A stretch of 64,000 bases of DNA. It comes from Antedon mediterranea (lineage: Eukaryota; Echinodermata; Crinoidea; Comatulida; Antedonidae). The stretch is from assembly GCF_964355755.1 (NCBI RefSeq), contig NC_092672.1, positions 1,054,001 to 1,118,000 on the forward strand, written 5' to 3'. The notes beneath the pieces were generated by a model, which saw only the letters and a program-made list of their open reading frames with translations, had not been told where the DNA came from and ran no database searches. The position numbers and the translations under genes are program-made. Of the stretch, positions 1-12,250 are shown one piece after another; within the stretch, counting starts at the first letter, position 1; every line of letters begins with the position of its first letter.

Positions 1-139
1 AATAAAAATGAATGATATGAACATGGTGAAATCATTAATTTACAATACTCTATAAAATACAGTTAAAACTTATACTATAATAATAATCTACATTATAACA
101 TAATAATTTATGTTAAAAAAGTAATTTAATCTTTCTTAG

Positions 140-1992
140 GTGTTCAACTGTTCAGCTCCAGACACAGGTAACATGGAGGTACTGGTGAAATATGGAACAC
201 CGGAACAAAAAGATAAATGGCTTACACCACTCCTAGAGGGCAGTATACGATCATGCTTCGCAATGACAGAACCTAAGGTTTGCTTTGAATAAAATTATTA
301 CTTTATATATATCTATTATTTGAAGTGACAAATAGTTTAAAATAAATAGTAAATCTGTCCTCTCACTACAAAAGTGACTACTTGGTTCTTTCTAGGTGGC
401 ATCGTCAGACGCAACTAACATTGAAGCCGAGATAAAATCAGATGGTAGTGAGTACGTCCTCAACGGTCATAAATGGTGGACGTCCGGTGCAATGGACCCC
501 AGGTGTAAAATATGCATATTCATGGGCAAGACAGACAAATCAGCCAGTAAACACCAACAGCAATCAATGATCCTCGTTCCAATGGACACCCCAGGTGTAC
601 AAGTTGTCCGACCTCTGACTGTGTTTGGCTTTGAGGATGCACCGTCAGGTCATGGTGAGGTCATCTTTGAAGATGTCAGAGTTCCGACTGAGAATTTGCT
701 TCTTGGACCCGGTAGAGGTTTTGAGATTGCTCAGGTATGTTGGAATATAAGTAGCTTTGTTAAAATAAAATGTTAATAATTGCTGTATGTATAAGTATGA
801 TAATGAATTGTAATAAATATAGGGCTAGTAAGAGTAACATATTTTTCCTACAATTTCACATCACTAATAAAACAAGAACTATTATGAATATCATCATTTG
901 TTGATGTTTTCATGAATGCCATTTTAGGGCCGGTTAGGACCAGGTCGTATACATCACTGTATGAGATTGATTGGCAGTGCTGAAAGGGCGCTAGCATTAA
1001 TGGTTGACCGTGTAAGTACTTAACATAATATTAATTACAGTAGGTTCTAAAAAATATGGATACTAACTTACCTAATACAGTACCAAATTCTACGCTATAA
1101 GTTACTTTTCTAACCATAAATAATGCTTATTTTTCATTTAAAGGTACATAATAGAGTTGCTTTTGGTAAGCCATTAGCTACACAAGGCACAATACAGGCT
1201 GACATTGCTGAGTCCAGAATGGAGATAGAACAAGCAAGGTTGCTAACATTGAAGGCTGCTAATATGATGGACACTGTTGGCAATAAAGTAAGTTAGACAC
1301 AATCATAGTTAAAGAAATATAATAGCCGTAGTTAGACTCTTAGTAACAAGCAATAAAATTATACTAAAAAAACAGAATGCATATAATGAAATATTACTTA
1401 TGGACCATGTGACCACTGACGAGATTCATGGAAATATGCAATGTCTACGAAAAACGAAAGTTAGAAGGTGATGAGATCATAAAATCGTAATAGCATATTT
1501 TAGTAAGACCCAATCATAACACTGAACATAGTAAATACATTACATTTTATTTTGTTAATCTTTATAAATTCTATTTATTTTAATTTAATTTTAATTGTTG
1601 CGTGTTTATCTTGTCATTGTATTTTTGTGTTGGTTCCTAATGATCAGCTTTGGCTGGATGCACCACCCTCATAAAATATTGTTGAAATAAATAAACAAAT
1701 TATTAAGTTAGACCCTATCATAGGAGCCATATAATTAAATGTTTTCTATACTGTTATTTTCCAGGCTGCATCAGCTGAAATTGCAATGATCAAAGTGATC
1801 GCACCCAACATGGCTCAGCGCGTCATAGACCGTGCAATGCAGGCATTTGGCGCTGCTGGGCTAAGCTCAGACTTCCCACTAGCCCAACTGTACACCTGGG
1901 CTAGGGTGCTGAGGCTAGCAGATGGACCAGATGAAGTACATCGTAGAGCTATAGCTAAAATAGAAAGCATGAAACATGTTGATAACCGATAA
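140..1992 (+). CDS. ACAD10: ACAD10/ACAD11-like acyl-CoA dehydrogenase, C-terminal exons (5' partial)
   Basis: Five exons join in frame: 140-277, 396-734, 928-1011, 1144-1287 and 1765-1992 (TAA). All have AG/GT borders and lengths divisible by 3. The product is the C-terminal acyl-CoA dehydrogenase domain of the ACAD10/ACAD11 family, FAD flavoproteins that oxidise acyl-CoA (in ACAD10/11, also 4-hydroxy-acid derived substrates) in mitochondria or peroxisomes. Visible family motifs are [22 protein letters not shown] followed across the junction by [67 protein letters not shown] and LADGPDEVH. Wording such as FGKPL and [10 protein letters not shown] is closer to ACAD10 than ACAD11, but I cannot separate them firmly. 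The N-terminal exons, including any hydrolase or APH-like kinase domain, lie left of the window. Confidence 0.93.
1622..1700 (+). repeat. Dispersed repeat, copy 1 (TAATGATCAGCTTYGGCTGG type)
   Basis: About 65 bp, from GTTCCTAATGATCAGC to the GTTGAAATAAATAAA end, are nearly identical to 6413-6484. The A-rich end resembles the 3' tail of a non-LTR retroelement. It sits in the last ACAD intron. Confidence 0.6.
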
Positions 1993-2170
1993 TACAAATG
2001 GTGTTATAAGTGATAGGTTATAATCATTCCCATACAGTGGTATTGTTTTAGGCAATTGAAATAATCTACTGTAATTTAAAATTTAGTACGAAACGAATAA
2101 GAACAATTATGGAACACATCATGTAAAAATTAATTTATAACTTTTGTAAAATATAATAACTATAGTTTAA

Positions 2171-2176
2171 AATAAA
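2171..2176 (+). terminator. Candidate poly(A) signal of the ACAD gene
   Basis: AATAAA lies about 180 bp after the ACAD stop codon. It is the first canonical hexamer seen downstream on the + strand. The assignment is by position only. Confidence 0.4.
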
Positions 2177-3348
2177 TCCCAGAAAAGTGAATAGAAGAAC
2201 AATGCTAACATTTTTATTTTATTGAATAGTGCCTAAAAAGGATATTCCCATATTAGGCCATATTTACAGTAAGCATGGACTTAACACTGACCTCGCACTC
2301 AAGTATGAGGTCAGGATCAATGTTTGTTGGCAGTGCTACTAATCTCATATATTTATTACGGGTAATTAAATTGAAAAAAAAAACTGTAATATGTTTGAAC
2401 ATTAATTATTGTCTTTGTTTAAAGAAAAAATGTTTTTAGAAAAATTATTGTTAAAATTTTTTCTGAGAATAAATTAATAAAATCACTAATGTATTCAGTG
2501 TAGTGATCATCACAATTAACAAACATAAGTTTGTGTTGTGATATTGTATGTCTGTGTTTCCACAGCCCGAACAAAAATTACAATTATTTTGGCTGTGGAA
2601 ACATGACCCAAGTACTCAAATAAATTATGTAAACAATTACATATTTTTCTTATAATATAGTTGGTTGTTGTCAAGTAATATGGAAGTAATTGTTGATATA
2701 GATATCTAGATATATTTTCAGATTTCAATGTGATTAAATTTATTTAAAAAACAAAATTTGCTGTGTTTTGTAAATGAATTATTTCTTTTTTATCCTGTGT
2801 GACTTCTTCAATAGAAGACAGTTTATACAGAGGGCGCAGTACAGGACCATTCAGCACACCAGGAGACAATTCGCAATGCTTTTCAAATGGTGTGCATGTA
2901 CAATGTTTATACACGGTCCCAACAGCTTTACATCCCATTCGAAGGACGAGTAAAGAATCTAGCTTAATGATATTAAGATGATGATTTTAAAGACAAATAA
3001 AAATCAATGAAATCACACAGTACTTTATATTTTGGTTTATTAAAATAAAATATTGTTTATATACATCTTAATAATAATAAAAATTAAAAATATAATTGTT
3101 AGTAACTAAAAGAGTATTACAATATTAATTTAACATTCAAATTTAAAAGTAATAATTTACATGCTTAGTTCAAATTAGAAAAAAAGTAGCGATTGGCTAT
3201 AAAATATGTCTATACAATTACTGTTACAATTACATGATTTACACATTCCCTCTCACCTGGCAAATATATACTGTAAAAATAAGTCAAAGAACATCGGAGT
3301 AAATGAGGAATCCATCATGAGCAAATGTTTGTATGTTTGAACAACCTC

Positions 3349-3491
3349 TTAAGCTCTGTCTACACCATCACACTTTATGTGACAATAAAATATGATGTGC
3401 CCATATATGGACATGATATCATATCACTACCACATTTAGGTACCATAATCTGGGCACATCACACCAGTTTGATAGTATAGACAGAGCTTTA
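3349..3491. mobile_element. MITE-A copy 1
   Basis: Palindromic element with inverted ends TTAAGCTCTGTCTACACCAT and GATAGTATAGACAGAGCTTT. The centre has the family words GTGCCCATATATGGACATGA and ACTACCACATTTAGG. Confidence 0.8.
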
Positions 3492-3891
3492 GAGCAGCCT
3501 TTCCCTCAAGGCATTACCTGATGATGTCACTAGCCACACTTAACAACATGAGATACATAACCCAACTGAACATTTAGGATATTGTGTTAAAAATATATAT
3601 AAAAATAGTACAACAAATTAACATATTAAAATTACTACATTGGATTCATTATGCACCAAAATCAGATATAATTAAGAATCTGTAAAAAATGCCCACTTCC
3701 TTACTATAGGGATGTGCTTTACTAACAAATGGTGACTTAGTGGGCTTCTTTAAAGGAGATATTAAAATGATTAACACATAAAAATGATATTACAATTATC
3801 GTACAATAGATTCATATGCACCATAATTTTGTTTTAGAATCTGTGAAAGTTAAAAATGTTTGCTTACAATTATGTTGTGCTTTGAGTAAAG

Positions 3892-6800
3892 CTAAAACCT
3901 AAGGGGCTTCACAGGAGAAGATGGAGACCTAAATGAATTCATTGGCAATGGAGAAGGGCTTCTTGCTTCCTGAAATAAAAAGAACGTACAATAAATATTA
4001 TTTCATTATCTAATATTGCACTATTTTATTTATTACATCCTAATAATATTATTTTTTTAAATAAAACAACTAAAAGATACTAATAATAATAGTGTTTAAT
4101 TTATATAGCGAAAAATGCCTCTATGCGCTGAACAAATCAAGTACCACATTAAGTTACTGAATTAAACAGTATGATAGCTCTAAAAACTAAATAATTGCAT
4201 AGACTTAGTAAGCAAGATGTAGTTACTGCAGTAACTGCAGTGGAGTAATTTTGACATTATCTCTAAAGAACCAATGTGATTGGTGTAAGTTTGTAAGAGT
4301 GATTATAATTTACCTTGAATTTTCGTTTCAATGCACGCGTCATTAGTGGCGTTAGTCCAGTCCCATTCTCATCCACGCATCGTCTTCTAAGTGGTGTACC
4401 ACCTGGACTGCGAGGAATGCTAACCTTCTTCAATGAAGTCCTAAAAGCAACTGCTTCATGCGGTAATCTGCAATCAGTAATCATTTATAATTTTATATTT
4501 TTTGAATTTACAAAAATGTTTGCATCTAAAGCCCTATCTACACTTTATGTGACAAACAAATTATGGTGTGTCCATATATGGGCATGATGATGTCATATCA
4601 CTACCATATTTGGGCATCTAAACATTTTAGAGTAAATACTGTACTAACAAAATTATGTTTCTTCAAATAATTTGAAAAAATTCTTACCTCTTTCTTAGTA
4701 CCACTTGGGTTTTAGGACTCACGTTTGACCCCAAACTAAATCTTCTCAATTTGACCTTTTGAAGGTCATTAAGCGATACTAATGGACGTCCCATACGATT
4801 ACCACGCCCAGAATCTGGTGTCTAAATAAAACATTTGAAATTTAAATCTTTAAATCTAAAACCAATTAGTCACTAAAAAGTACTTACAAGCTTAAATCGT
4901 AATGATTAGTTCTTAAATTTAATTGTTATAGTATCATGTGCTTACCTTTTTCTCAGACTCATTTCTGTTGACCTTTCTTAGTTTCACTTTACATAAATCA
5001 TTTGCAGAAATATGAAATGTTTCTTTGTCATTCTTGGTATTTTCCACTCGTCTCTGAAAGTAAGAGCACCCCAAAATACCAAAGTAGTCAAACACAGAAC
5101 AGATAAATAAAATAGTAATTAATTGATCAAAATCTAATAAGAGCTAAATAGTAAGCTATGTATGTATTGCTGGTCATGGAAAAGCTATGCAAACACATTC
5201 AACAACAAAATCTTACCTTCTTAACTTTGTTAAGAACCAACTTGAATTCTTTAACTTGTTTGATTGGCGGTGGGGGTGGTGGCGGTGGAGGAGGTGCACC
5301 AACAGGGGGTGGTGGTGCACCAGGAGGGGGTGGAGGAACGGTAAGTGGTACTGAGGCAGTACGTTTCAATGATGTTGATGAATTATCGGAATCTGACGTT
5401 GAATCAAAATGTGATTTTCCACAACAGCAATTTGCATCAGTCTTGGTTTCCTGATAATAAAGTATTCATTGAGTTAAGCTCTGTCTACACTATCAAACTT
5501 TATGTGACAAAAACAATGTGATGTGCCCATATATGGACATTATGATGTCACAGCACTACCATATTTGGCCATATCACTACCGTATTTGGGCATATCACTA
5601 ATTTACCATATTTGGGCACATCACTTTTTTTGTCAAACTAGTTTGATAGTGTAGACAGAGCTTAAGGTAAAATGTCAAAATTACACAGACTACTGCAGTT
5701 ACTACATTTTTTACACAAATAACGTATGATTTTAGTTTCAACATAGAGATATTATAGTGAACTGGAGAAACAACACTGAATAACCCCCATGGCTTATTGC
5801 TTTAAAACAAAGAGATCCGACGCGATAAGACAGGAAACCACGGTCTATTGATGTTTGATCAAGTCGACCGCCCGTACATGCTCTTGCCGTTGAGGGCGTA
5901 AATACAAGGAACCAGAGCTCGGGAACTAGAGTAGAAAACAACAATCGTTTTTGTGAGCATGCGCATTACTCAAGCTAGCTTTTTAAAAACTGTCGAGTAT
6001 AAAAAAACCGCAATTTTTTTCTGAACAAGTCAAAGAAAACCTGATTAAATTCCGACAATTTGGACGAAAGTTATGTAAGGTTGAAATGTTGGTAAGTTAT
6101 ACGTAATTTTGGATATTTTAGATAAATGAGGTAGTTAAAAAATGATTTTTAATGCATTTCTCATCTGTTCTCACAACTAAGACCTGTTTGGACATCGAGT
6201 GAAAATGCTATTTAATGTAAATATACTGATTTAACCCGTACCTAACATTCCCTATTTGAGTTATTTAAACCTTAAATATCACAATTTTTCACTATAATAT
6301 CTCTATGGTTTCAATCAGTAAACAGTGTATGTTTATAAAAAACAATAATTTGAAATCTTGATTTAAAAATATTACATGTATACTAATTAGTTAGACATAT
6401 TTCTACTGTATTTTGTGAGGTTCTCTAATGATCAGCTTCGGCTGGATGGACCACCCTCGTAAAATATTGTTGAAATAAATAATATAATTTCATTTTCCAA
6501 CTACCTTTTCTTGGAGGATTCTTTCCAGCGACTGCTCTAGTCGAAGCAGCTTAAGCTGAGTACTTTCTAGTTCTTTATGAATCTTAATAGATGGGAAGAC
6601 GATGTCCTTAGCTTTTTCAAAACTCTATACAATAAATGACAAAATATATATAACCATACAGTGCCAGTATAAATGTAACTAATACAGTCAACTGTCCCAA
6701 TACCGGACACCTTTGGGCTGGCCTAACATGTCTGGTTAAATCTAGAAAGTCTGGTATTCAGAATGTGTTTTTAATGGTAAAAATAAATTTGTTAGCCTTT

Positions 6801-7388
6801 GGACCTCAAGTCTCAGTCTGGTTTTGGAAGAGTTTCCAGTAGAGTTGACTGTACCTTTAATGGGAAACAGGTGGCAAAAAATTAAAAAATATTGTAAGTA
6901 GAGAGATTTAGTTTTACTGTACCTGTCCTACAGCCCAGATACATCGTCTATACATGCCAGTAAAGGTAGTCGGAATGAATGCTAGTGGAATAGAACTTAA
7001 ACTGCCGATCCAATTTGTTGCGTCAACCTCTGGAATATTTGTAGCGCCCTCAATAACCATTGACTCATCAGCATCATAGCTGAAAAATAATATTAGAATT
7101 GAAAACAATATTTAAATTTTAGTTTATACAATAATGTTATAATGTCAAATAGAGCTTTATATTTTTTTATTTTTATTTTATTTTATATGGGTCTTCTTTT
7201 TTAAAATTTATCATTAAAACAATTTATTATATATATATAGGTAGTATCACATTATAATTGTTTTAAAAAGTTCACCTATGCATGGCTGCTGCCTCTACTC
7301 TTCTAGCACAGTTGAGTTTAGTCTCTCTTTTTATTTGTCGATATTTTCGCTTCTTTTGTGAAATTGATTGACATCGTTTATTTTTCAT
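3892..7388 (-). CDS. PRR11: Proline-rich protein 11 homologue
   Basis: Eight coding exons on the minus strand: 7276-7388 (ATG), 6923-7079, 6505-6624, 5217-5450, 4946-5053, 4688-4821, 4314-4467 and 3892-3969 (TAG). All junctions are GT-AG and in phase, giving 365 codons; the vertebrate protein is about 360 aa. An N-terminal basic segment is followed by a hydrophobic exon and a leucine-rich helix (LKLLRLEQSLERILQEK). Next comes a polyproline run with two PPPPP blocks (the + strand reads as GGTGG runs at 5263-5340), then SLNDLQKVKLRRF. The conserved C-terminal block SPGGTPL...GTGLTPLMTRALKRKF is diagnostic of PRR11. In vertebrates PRR11 is a cell-cycle protein of late S to mitosis linked to actin and chromatin regulation. 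A 3' splice site just before the ATG (about 7400) implies an upstream non-coding exon. The gene is divergent from GLTP. Confidence 0.9.
4528..4617. mobile_element. MITE-A copy 2 (one half only)
   Basis: Only the left half remains: AAAGCCCTATCTACACTTTATGTGACA, then the CCATATATGGGCATGATGATG word and ACTACCATATTTGGGC. It lies in a PRR11 intron. Confidence 0.65.
5474..5665. mobile_element. MITE-A copy 3
   Basis: Full-length copy with perfect outer ends TTAAGCTCTGTCTACACTAT and ATAGTGTAGACAGAGCTTAA. The central CCATATTTGG block is repeated three times, which makes it longer than other copies. It lies in PRR11 intron 4. Confidence 0.85.
6413..6484 (+). repeat. Dispersed repeat, copy 2
   Basis: Matches 1622-1700: TAATGATCAGCTTCGGCTGG, then CCACCCTCGTAAAATATTG and TTGAAATAAATAA. 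It lies in PRR11 intron 3 near the donor side of the neighbouring exon. Confidence 0.6.
6684..6857. mobile_element. Short palindromic element with ACAGTCAACT ends
   Basis: The left end ACAGTCAACTGTCCCAATAC and the right end AGTAGAGTTGACTGTAC are inverted repeats, with ACCGGACACC just inside. Related pieces occur at 9826-9850 and 25180-25400. The end sequence resembles pogo/Tigger-type non-autonomous elements, which is an inference from memory of that class. Confidence 0.55.
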
Positions 7389-8512
7389 CTTCTTTCTGGT
7401 GAATATGAAAATGATAGTGTACAGTCAGTAGGTCTACTGTATACGTTATTTAGGAGCTTCAGATTTGTGACGACTTAATTAGAAACTCTTTATATTATTT
7501 TTGTAAATTATGCAGTTACCCCATTTTGTCCAAAATAAAAAAAATTGATATTTATTATTAATAACAAAACAATACACATGTAATTGTAGTGTAGGGTTCT
7601 AGATTAGCTAGGGTAGAGAGAGCTTGGCAGGCCTTAATAGCAGGGGATACGCGCTCCTCCCTAGAAGCCTATAAACCTAAGCCTAAGCCTACTGCTCCTA
7701 GGCCTAGGAGCCTAGCTAGAGGGTGGCCTACTAGTACTAGGCCTAGCTAGTACGTACGTAGTAGGCGGCCTAGCCTACGTGGGCTAGGCTACCTAGCTAG
7801 GCCTAGGCCTAGTAGTAGGCCTCTTTGTTTTGGCTAGGTAGTAGGCTAGTAGAAAGAAGAATATATCGACAGTTAGTATTTTGAGTAGGCCGTGTCCTAT
7901 GCTATATATTAAGGAGATTTCACACTAGGCCTAGGCCTAGTCCTTGATTACATAATAATTAAGTTATTTATTACTTACATTTTCAAGAAACTTTCAAATA
8001 TGTTAAACAAAGTTTGAAGAAGTTTGAATAAACCGCCGTCGCGATTTTATGACACGAAACTTTGGTTTTTTTTGTAATTAGACGTAGAGGGCGATAAACA
8101 CTATTTTCTATTTTCTAGAGGGCGACGTTATGTCAAAATAAAAACACACATAAACAGGTTAGAAGTTTTAACAGGTAAAAATGAATTATTTAGGCCTAAA
8201 ATGAATTATTTAACGTATGAAGTTGTTGCACACAATTAATACGTTTGTAGAGTAATTTAATTTATAATATTTCAACAAAATCGAGTTTAGTAGAGGAGTA
8301 GACTGGGTTAAGAATTTGGATGGGGAATGAATATTGAAGGTTAGGCCTAGGCTAGCCTCTATCTAGGCACTGAAGCGTGACCATCCATTCTACAGCTGCT
8401 CTGGTAGGTACAGTGAGTTTTATTATAGATAACATAAGATTTTGAATTATAATAAAAATATACAATTAAATTTAATTTTTTTTTAGAAGACGCACAAGTC
8501 AAACACAGGGAA
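7389..8512. promoter_or_regulatory. Divergent PRR11/GLTP intergenic region with a TAGGCCTA-rich block
   Basis: About 1.1 kb separates the two start codons. Positions 7600-7950 are dominated by overlapping palindromic words (CCTAGGCCTAGG, CTAGCTAGGCCTAG), unlike the AT-rich surroundings. A T-rich 3' splice site directly before the GLTP ATG (TTTTTTTTAG ending near 8486) and a donor-like GGTAGGTACAG near 8403 suggest a small 5' UTR intron for GLTP. A 3' splice site near 7400 suggests one for PRR11. The promoters therefore probably lie within about 7950-8350. Confidence 0.5.
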
Positions 8513-10147
8513 ATGTCATCTTTTTTTGGAAGCCTAAAGCACAATTATGAAGCAATAAGAGAAGATGGTGATATTGCAACCATTCCATTCCTGGAAGCAT
8601 CCAAGGATTCTGTTATTGGTTTACTAGGTATTATATTAAGACAACACTTATTGTATTACATTCTGCTTTATTAATCCTTTAGCTTTCTGTATTGTCATTT
8701 CCTAAATAATAATAATACATAATAATATTTATTTGTCAAGTTAAAAAGTACACAATATACTACTTTAATTTACTCTTAACGAGAGGTTAAAACGGACAAT
8801 GCAAATAATTTAATAATCTTAAATATAATTATTAATATAAAATATGACGATCTGTGCTGGGGAATTGGGGTGGGTGGAGAAAATTGATTCAAGCCCAGAG
8901 TGCAGTTTATGTAATATTTTCCTGTTTTTTTCCTTTGACCGCTTTTATACGTATATAAATTTGTAATAAACTAATTTTCTTTTATTTGATAATTCTATAT
9001 TTTTCCAGATATTCTTGGTCCAACAACTTTTGCTCTTGTCAAGTCTGATGTTGGTGGCAACATTCATGTAAGAGATGGTTTATGTAAAGAGATTCCAGGA
9101 GTGTATCTTTATTGATTTGATGATTTGAATAAAATTATATTTCCACCATGACAGACATTTTCTCTCTTTTTATTTGAATTACTAGAAATTAAATCTGAAA
9201 TATGAGAAAGACAAAGAGAAGTTTGTGACACTAGGAGCCATGTTGGATGAAGAGAAAGAAAAGGATGAAAGTTGGGGCAAAAACTCCGCAACAGATGCCC
9301 TTATATGGCTCAACAGGTAAACCCAAGTTGCTAATTCTATTTTGTGTGTGTGCTGCATGGCAAACCAACCAACATTTGTAAAGCTCTGTCTATACTATCA
9401 AACTTTATTTGACAACAAAATTTGATGTGCCTATATGGACATGTCATATAACTACCATATTTGGGTGTATCATTGCCATATTTGGGCACATCACATTTGT
9501 TTTGTCAAACTAGTTTGATAGTGTAGACAAAGACAACACAAAGATACAGAACATATTCCACATTTGTTTTTAACAATTTTGTTGTAGGGGTCTAGGATTT
9601 ATCTGCAGCTTCATTAAGAATGTACTAGAGACAACGGCAGCTGATAAAACTCTAGAGGGCTGCATGTCAAAGGCTTACGAGACATCGCTGATGGAGTTCC
9701 ATGGTTGGATGGCGCAGAAAGTCACAGCAGTATGTTAAAATCATTAATATACAATATAAGCCCTATTAAGGGGACACCTCTTCTTTCTACACTATCAAAC
9801 TAGTTTGACAAAAAAAAGTGTGATTTTCAGATAGTCCGGTATTGGGAGAGTTTACTAATAATAATATTTTGTAACTAAAATGAGAGATGGTTCCAGACAA
9901 TTGTTTTTACAACAAGTGTCTTCCACATCCATTTCTTTCCAATTTCACAAGAAGTTTGACATTTTAATTTCAGCTAACATTTAAAGCACTGCCCTACAGA
10001 GAAACATTCATCTCATCTCTATCCAACGGTGTATCTGAGGATCAGTTCTTTGAAGAGGTGAAAGCCTATCAGCAGATATTGGAGCTGCATGTACAATCTG
10101 TTGAGAAGCTGTTTACAGACAGGGCCCTTGATTTAAAACACCGCTAA
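8513..10147 (+). CDS. GLTP: Glycolipid transfer protein
   Basis: Five exons: 8513-8627 (ATG), 9009-9067, 9186-9316, 9588-9729 and 9974-10147 (TAA). They total 621 nt and 206 aa, in phase at every GT-AG junction; human GLTP is 209 aa. GLTP is a cytosolic all-helical protein that extracts and carries glycosphingolipids between membranes. The glycolipid headgroup site is intact. Asp52, Asn56 and Lys59 (VKSDVGGNIHK) keep the spacing of human Asp48/Asn52/Lys55. Trp99 (DALIWLNRG) corresponds to human Trp96, and His140 (SLMEFHGWM) to human His140. The start gives MSSFFGSL and is the only suitable ATG after the upstream 3' splice site. Linkage with an ACAD10-like gene is reminiscent of human 12q24. 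Confidence 0.95.
9379..9533. mobile_element. MITE-A copy 4
   Basis: TAAAGCTCTGTCTATACTAT at the left and GATAGTGTAGACAAAG at the right, with the CTATATGGACATGTCAT and CCATATTTGGG core. It is wholly inside GLTP intron 3. Confidence 0.8.
9783..9826. mobile_element. MITE-A fragment
   Basis: Only one terminal part remains, CTACACTATCAAACTAGTTTG plus AAGTGTGAT. It then runs into GATAGTCCGGTATTGGGAGAG, which resembles the 6684-6857 element. Confidence 0.45.
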
Positions 10148-10922
10148 TGTATCATGCAGTCTGACTGCATGTAGTCATTTGAATCTATATCTATATATAA
10201 CTGTATAAGTTTATTAGATGCAAATTGCAAACATATATAATATATATAAGCAAAAGCCATCCACCGTATTTAGCAAACCACCAGTGTATAAAAGTACTAA
10301 TTTATTTTCAATACTATTTATTTAAATGGTTTTAAAGTATTTAGCAAGCAAATTATGTTTTTAAACAGAGCTGATTAAATTATGCGTAAATTTACAATGT
10401 ATGATACACACATATTAAATATAATTGTGTCACTCAATATCTTCCTAACCATAATTTCACTTTCTTACCATACTCAGTACTGTTTATTAAATGCTGTTAG
10501 TATTGGTGTTGGTGTATTATAGCTAAAATTAAATTATAATAAATTGTTGATTACTTAAAAATGCATGTATATTAAGTACTTATAGTAAAATACATATTCT
10601 ATACTAAGTATAGTATAAAATATATGAATATTTTAATTTTTAACATTTTTTTTAGCAAATTAAGCATAACCAGATTTAAGTATTGCAGCCCTGTCATTGT
10701 TGACAGACAATTAAGCGTTGTTTTTTTAGCAGCTGTACTCCGCGAAAATGACTTAAGATAGACGAAACTTGTCCATACCTGCGCAATTCAGCGAGTCATT
10801 TGCTTTTTTAATGCAAGACTTCCTTGGAACATTGATGATAACTTTTTTTGCAAAATTGACTTTAAGGCTTGTTTAGTTACAAGCCATTGCCTAGAGATGC
10901 TATAAATGTAAACCAGTGGACC

Positions 10923-10928
10923 AATAAA
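10923..10928 (+). terminator. Candidate poly(A) signal of GLTP
   Basis: AATAAA in CCAATAAAGC, about 775 bp after the stop. A second AATAAA occurs about 55 bp further on. It is assigned by position only. Confidence 0.35.
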
Positions 10929-11016
10929 GCAATGAAGTATTATAGTGATTTATGTGTTGTGAATGTCAGTGGTTATATCAATAAAGTATATCGTAACCTG
11001 AGTACAAGTATTTTTG

Positions 11017-11446
11017 ACATTTTGTAGTTATCTGTTTTGTGTGATATGATATTAACACACTAGAACATCAACACTGACATTTTGTAGTTATCTGTTTTGT
11101 GTAATATGATATTAACACACCAGAGCATCAACACTGACATTTTGTAGTTATCTGTTTTGTGTAATATGATATTAACACACCAGAGCATCAACACTGACAT
11201 TTTGTAGTTATCTGTTTTGTGTAATATGATATTAACACACCAGAGCATCAACACTGACGTTTTGTAGTTATCTGTTTTGTGTAATATGATATTAACACAC
11301 CAGAGCATCAACACTGACATTTTGTAGTTATCTGTTTTGTGTAATATGATATTAACACACCAGAGCATCAACACTGACATTTTGTAGTTATCTGTTTTGT
11401 GTAATATGATATTAACACACCAGAGCATCAACACTGACGTTTTGTA
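11017..11446. repeat. 60 bp minisatellite, about 7 copies
   Basis: The 60 bp unit contains GACATTTTGTAGTTATCTG and ATATGATATTAACACACCAG and repeats with at most a few substitutions per copy. The unit is a multiple of 3, which creates a spurious 130-codon minus-strand ORF. It is not coding. Confidence 0.95.
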
Positions 11447-11875
11447 TGGCATGTGGAGTTTAGTTTGGCAATGTGAGAGGGGTGCAAGTAAATTAAACTT
11501 TTTATTTTTTATTGTTTATACAAATACATGTAATAAAGGATAAGCGTACGTGTGAACAGGACCTTTATTTATACTCATTTGAGTTAGAAAATTACAAACA
11601 TATAAAATATTTACAATAATATAAATAGTATTTACATAAATTTACATATAATTATTATGATTTTGCAAAACAGAAAGCACATGATATCAAGGTATGTTTT
11701 CTTAGAAAAAATCATCTTGAAAATATGAACAATTGGTTATCAAGAATTCAAGGTTTGCATGTAAAAATGGAAGAAACCGAATAAATAATGAGAGAAGGTT
11801 AAATGTAAATAAAAATATCTTGGTCCAATGAATTTAAACAAATGTCATCAAGCAGTGAACAGATTATGGCTAAAT

Positions 11876-11937
11876 ATAGTACTGCAGTATCATATATAGT
11901 ACTGCAGTATCATATATAGTACTGCAGTATCATATTT
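11876..11937. repeat. 20 bp tandem triplication
   Basis: The unit TATAGTACTGCAGTATCATA is repeated three times. It contains the palindrome TACTGCAGTA. Confidence 0.85.
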
Positions 11938-12250
11938 ATCTTTCCTCAGTACTCTCTTGACTAAATGGTTGATCCAACTTTGTATGTGTTCACCAGCTCC
12001 ACCAGCTGGTGCTATATATTTATAGACAGCCTTAACAATATGTTGTCATCTGAATATGCAGCAGCTCTGTGAGATCCCAACACACCAACTATCTATTCTT
12101 GATTGCATCCTGGTTATCCTGGTATAACTGACCTAAATGAATTTTGTCCATGTCTTAAAAGGATTGCTGTGGTTGAGATCTTCAAACCATAAAACTACTC
12201 ATAGCTGCTCCCAGTAGATACAAATATTCATTCTTGTTTGTACCATGGTA

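Larger units (their letters stand above)
1993..3891. other. Intergenic stretch between the ACAD and PRR11 3' ends
   Basis: This is AT-rich sequence between two convergent genes, so both 3' UTRs should lie here. It holds one MITE-A copy (3349-3491). A 60-codon ORF pair near 2744-2981 is open on both strands, but no family was recognised and no splice context supports it. Nothing else is supportable. Confidence 0.6.
10148..12250. other. Convergent GLTP/NPHP4 3' region
   Basis: Non-coding AT-rich sequence between the GLTP stop and the NPHP4 stop. It contains the GLTP 3' UTR with a candidate AATAAA at 10923, a 60 bp minisatellite (11017-11446), a small 20 bp triplication (11876-11937) and presumably the NPHP4 3' UTR. 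No gene was recognised. Confidence 0.6.

Noticed and set aside
2744-2981. Overlapping 60-64 codon ORFs on both strands
   Set aside because: The minus-strand reading is Cys-containing and faintly protein-like, but no family, splice sites or neighbouring exons support it.
5158-5454. Glycine-rich plus-strand ORF
   Set aside because: It is the antisense shadow of the polyproline exon of PRR11 on the minus strand.
11060-11452. 130-codon minus-strand ORF
   Set aside because: It is the frame of the 60 bp minisatellite 3' of GLTP, a 20-residue perfect repeat, not a gene.
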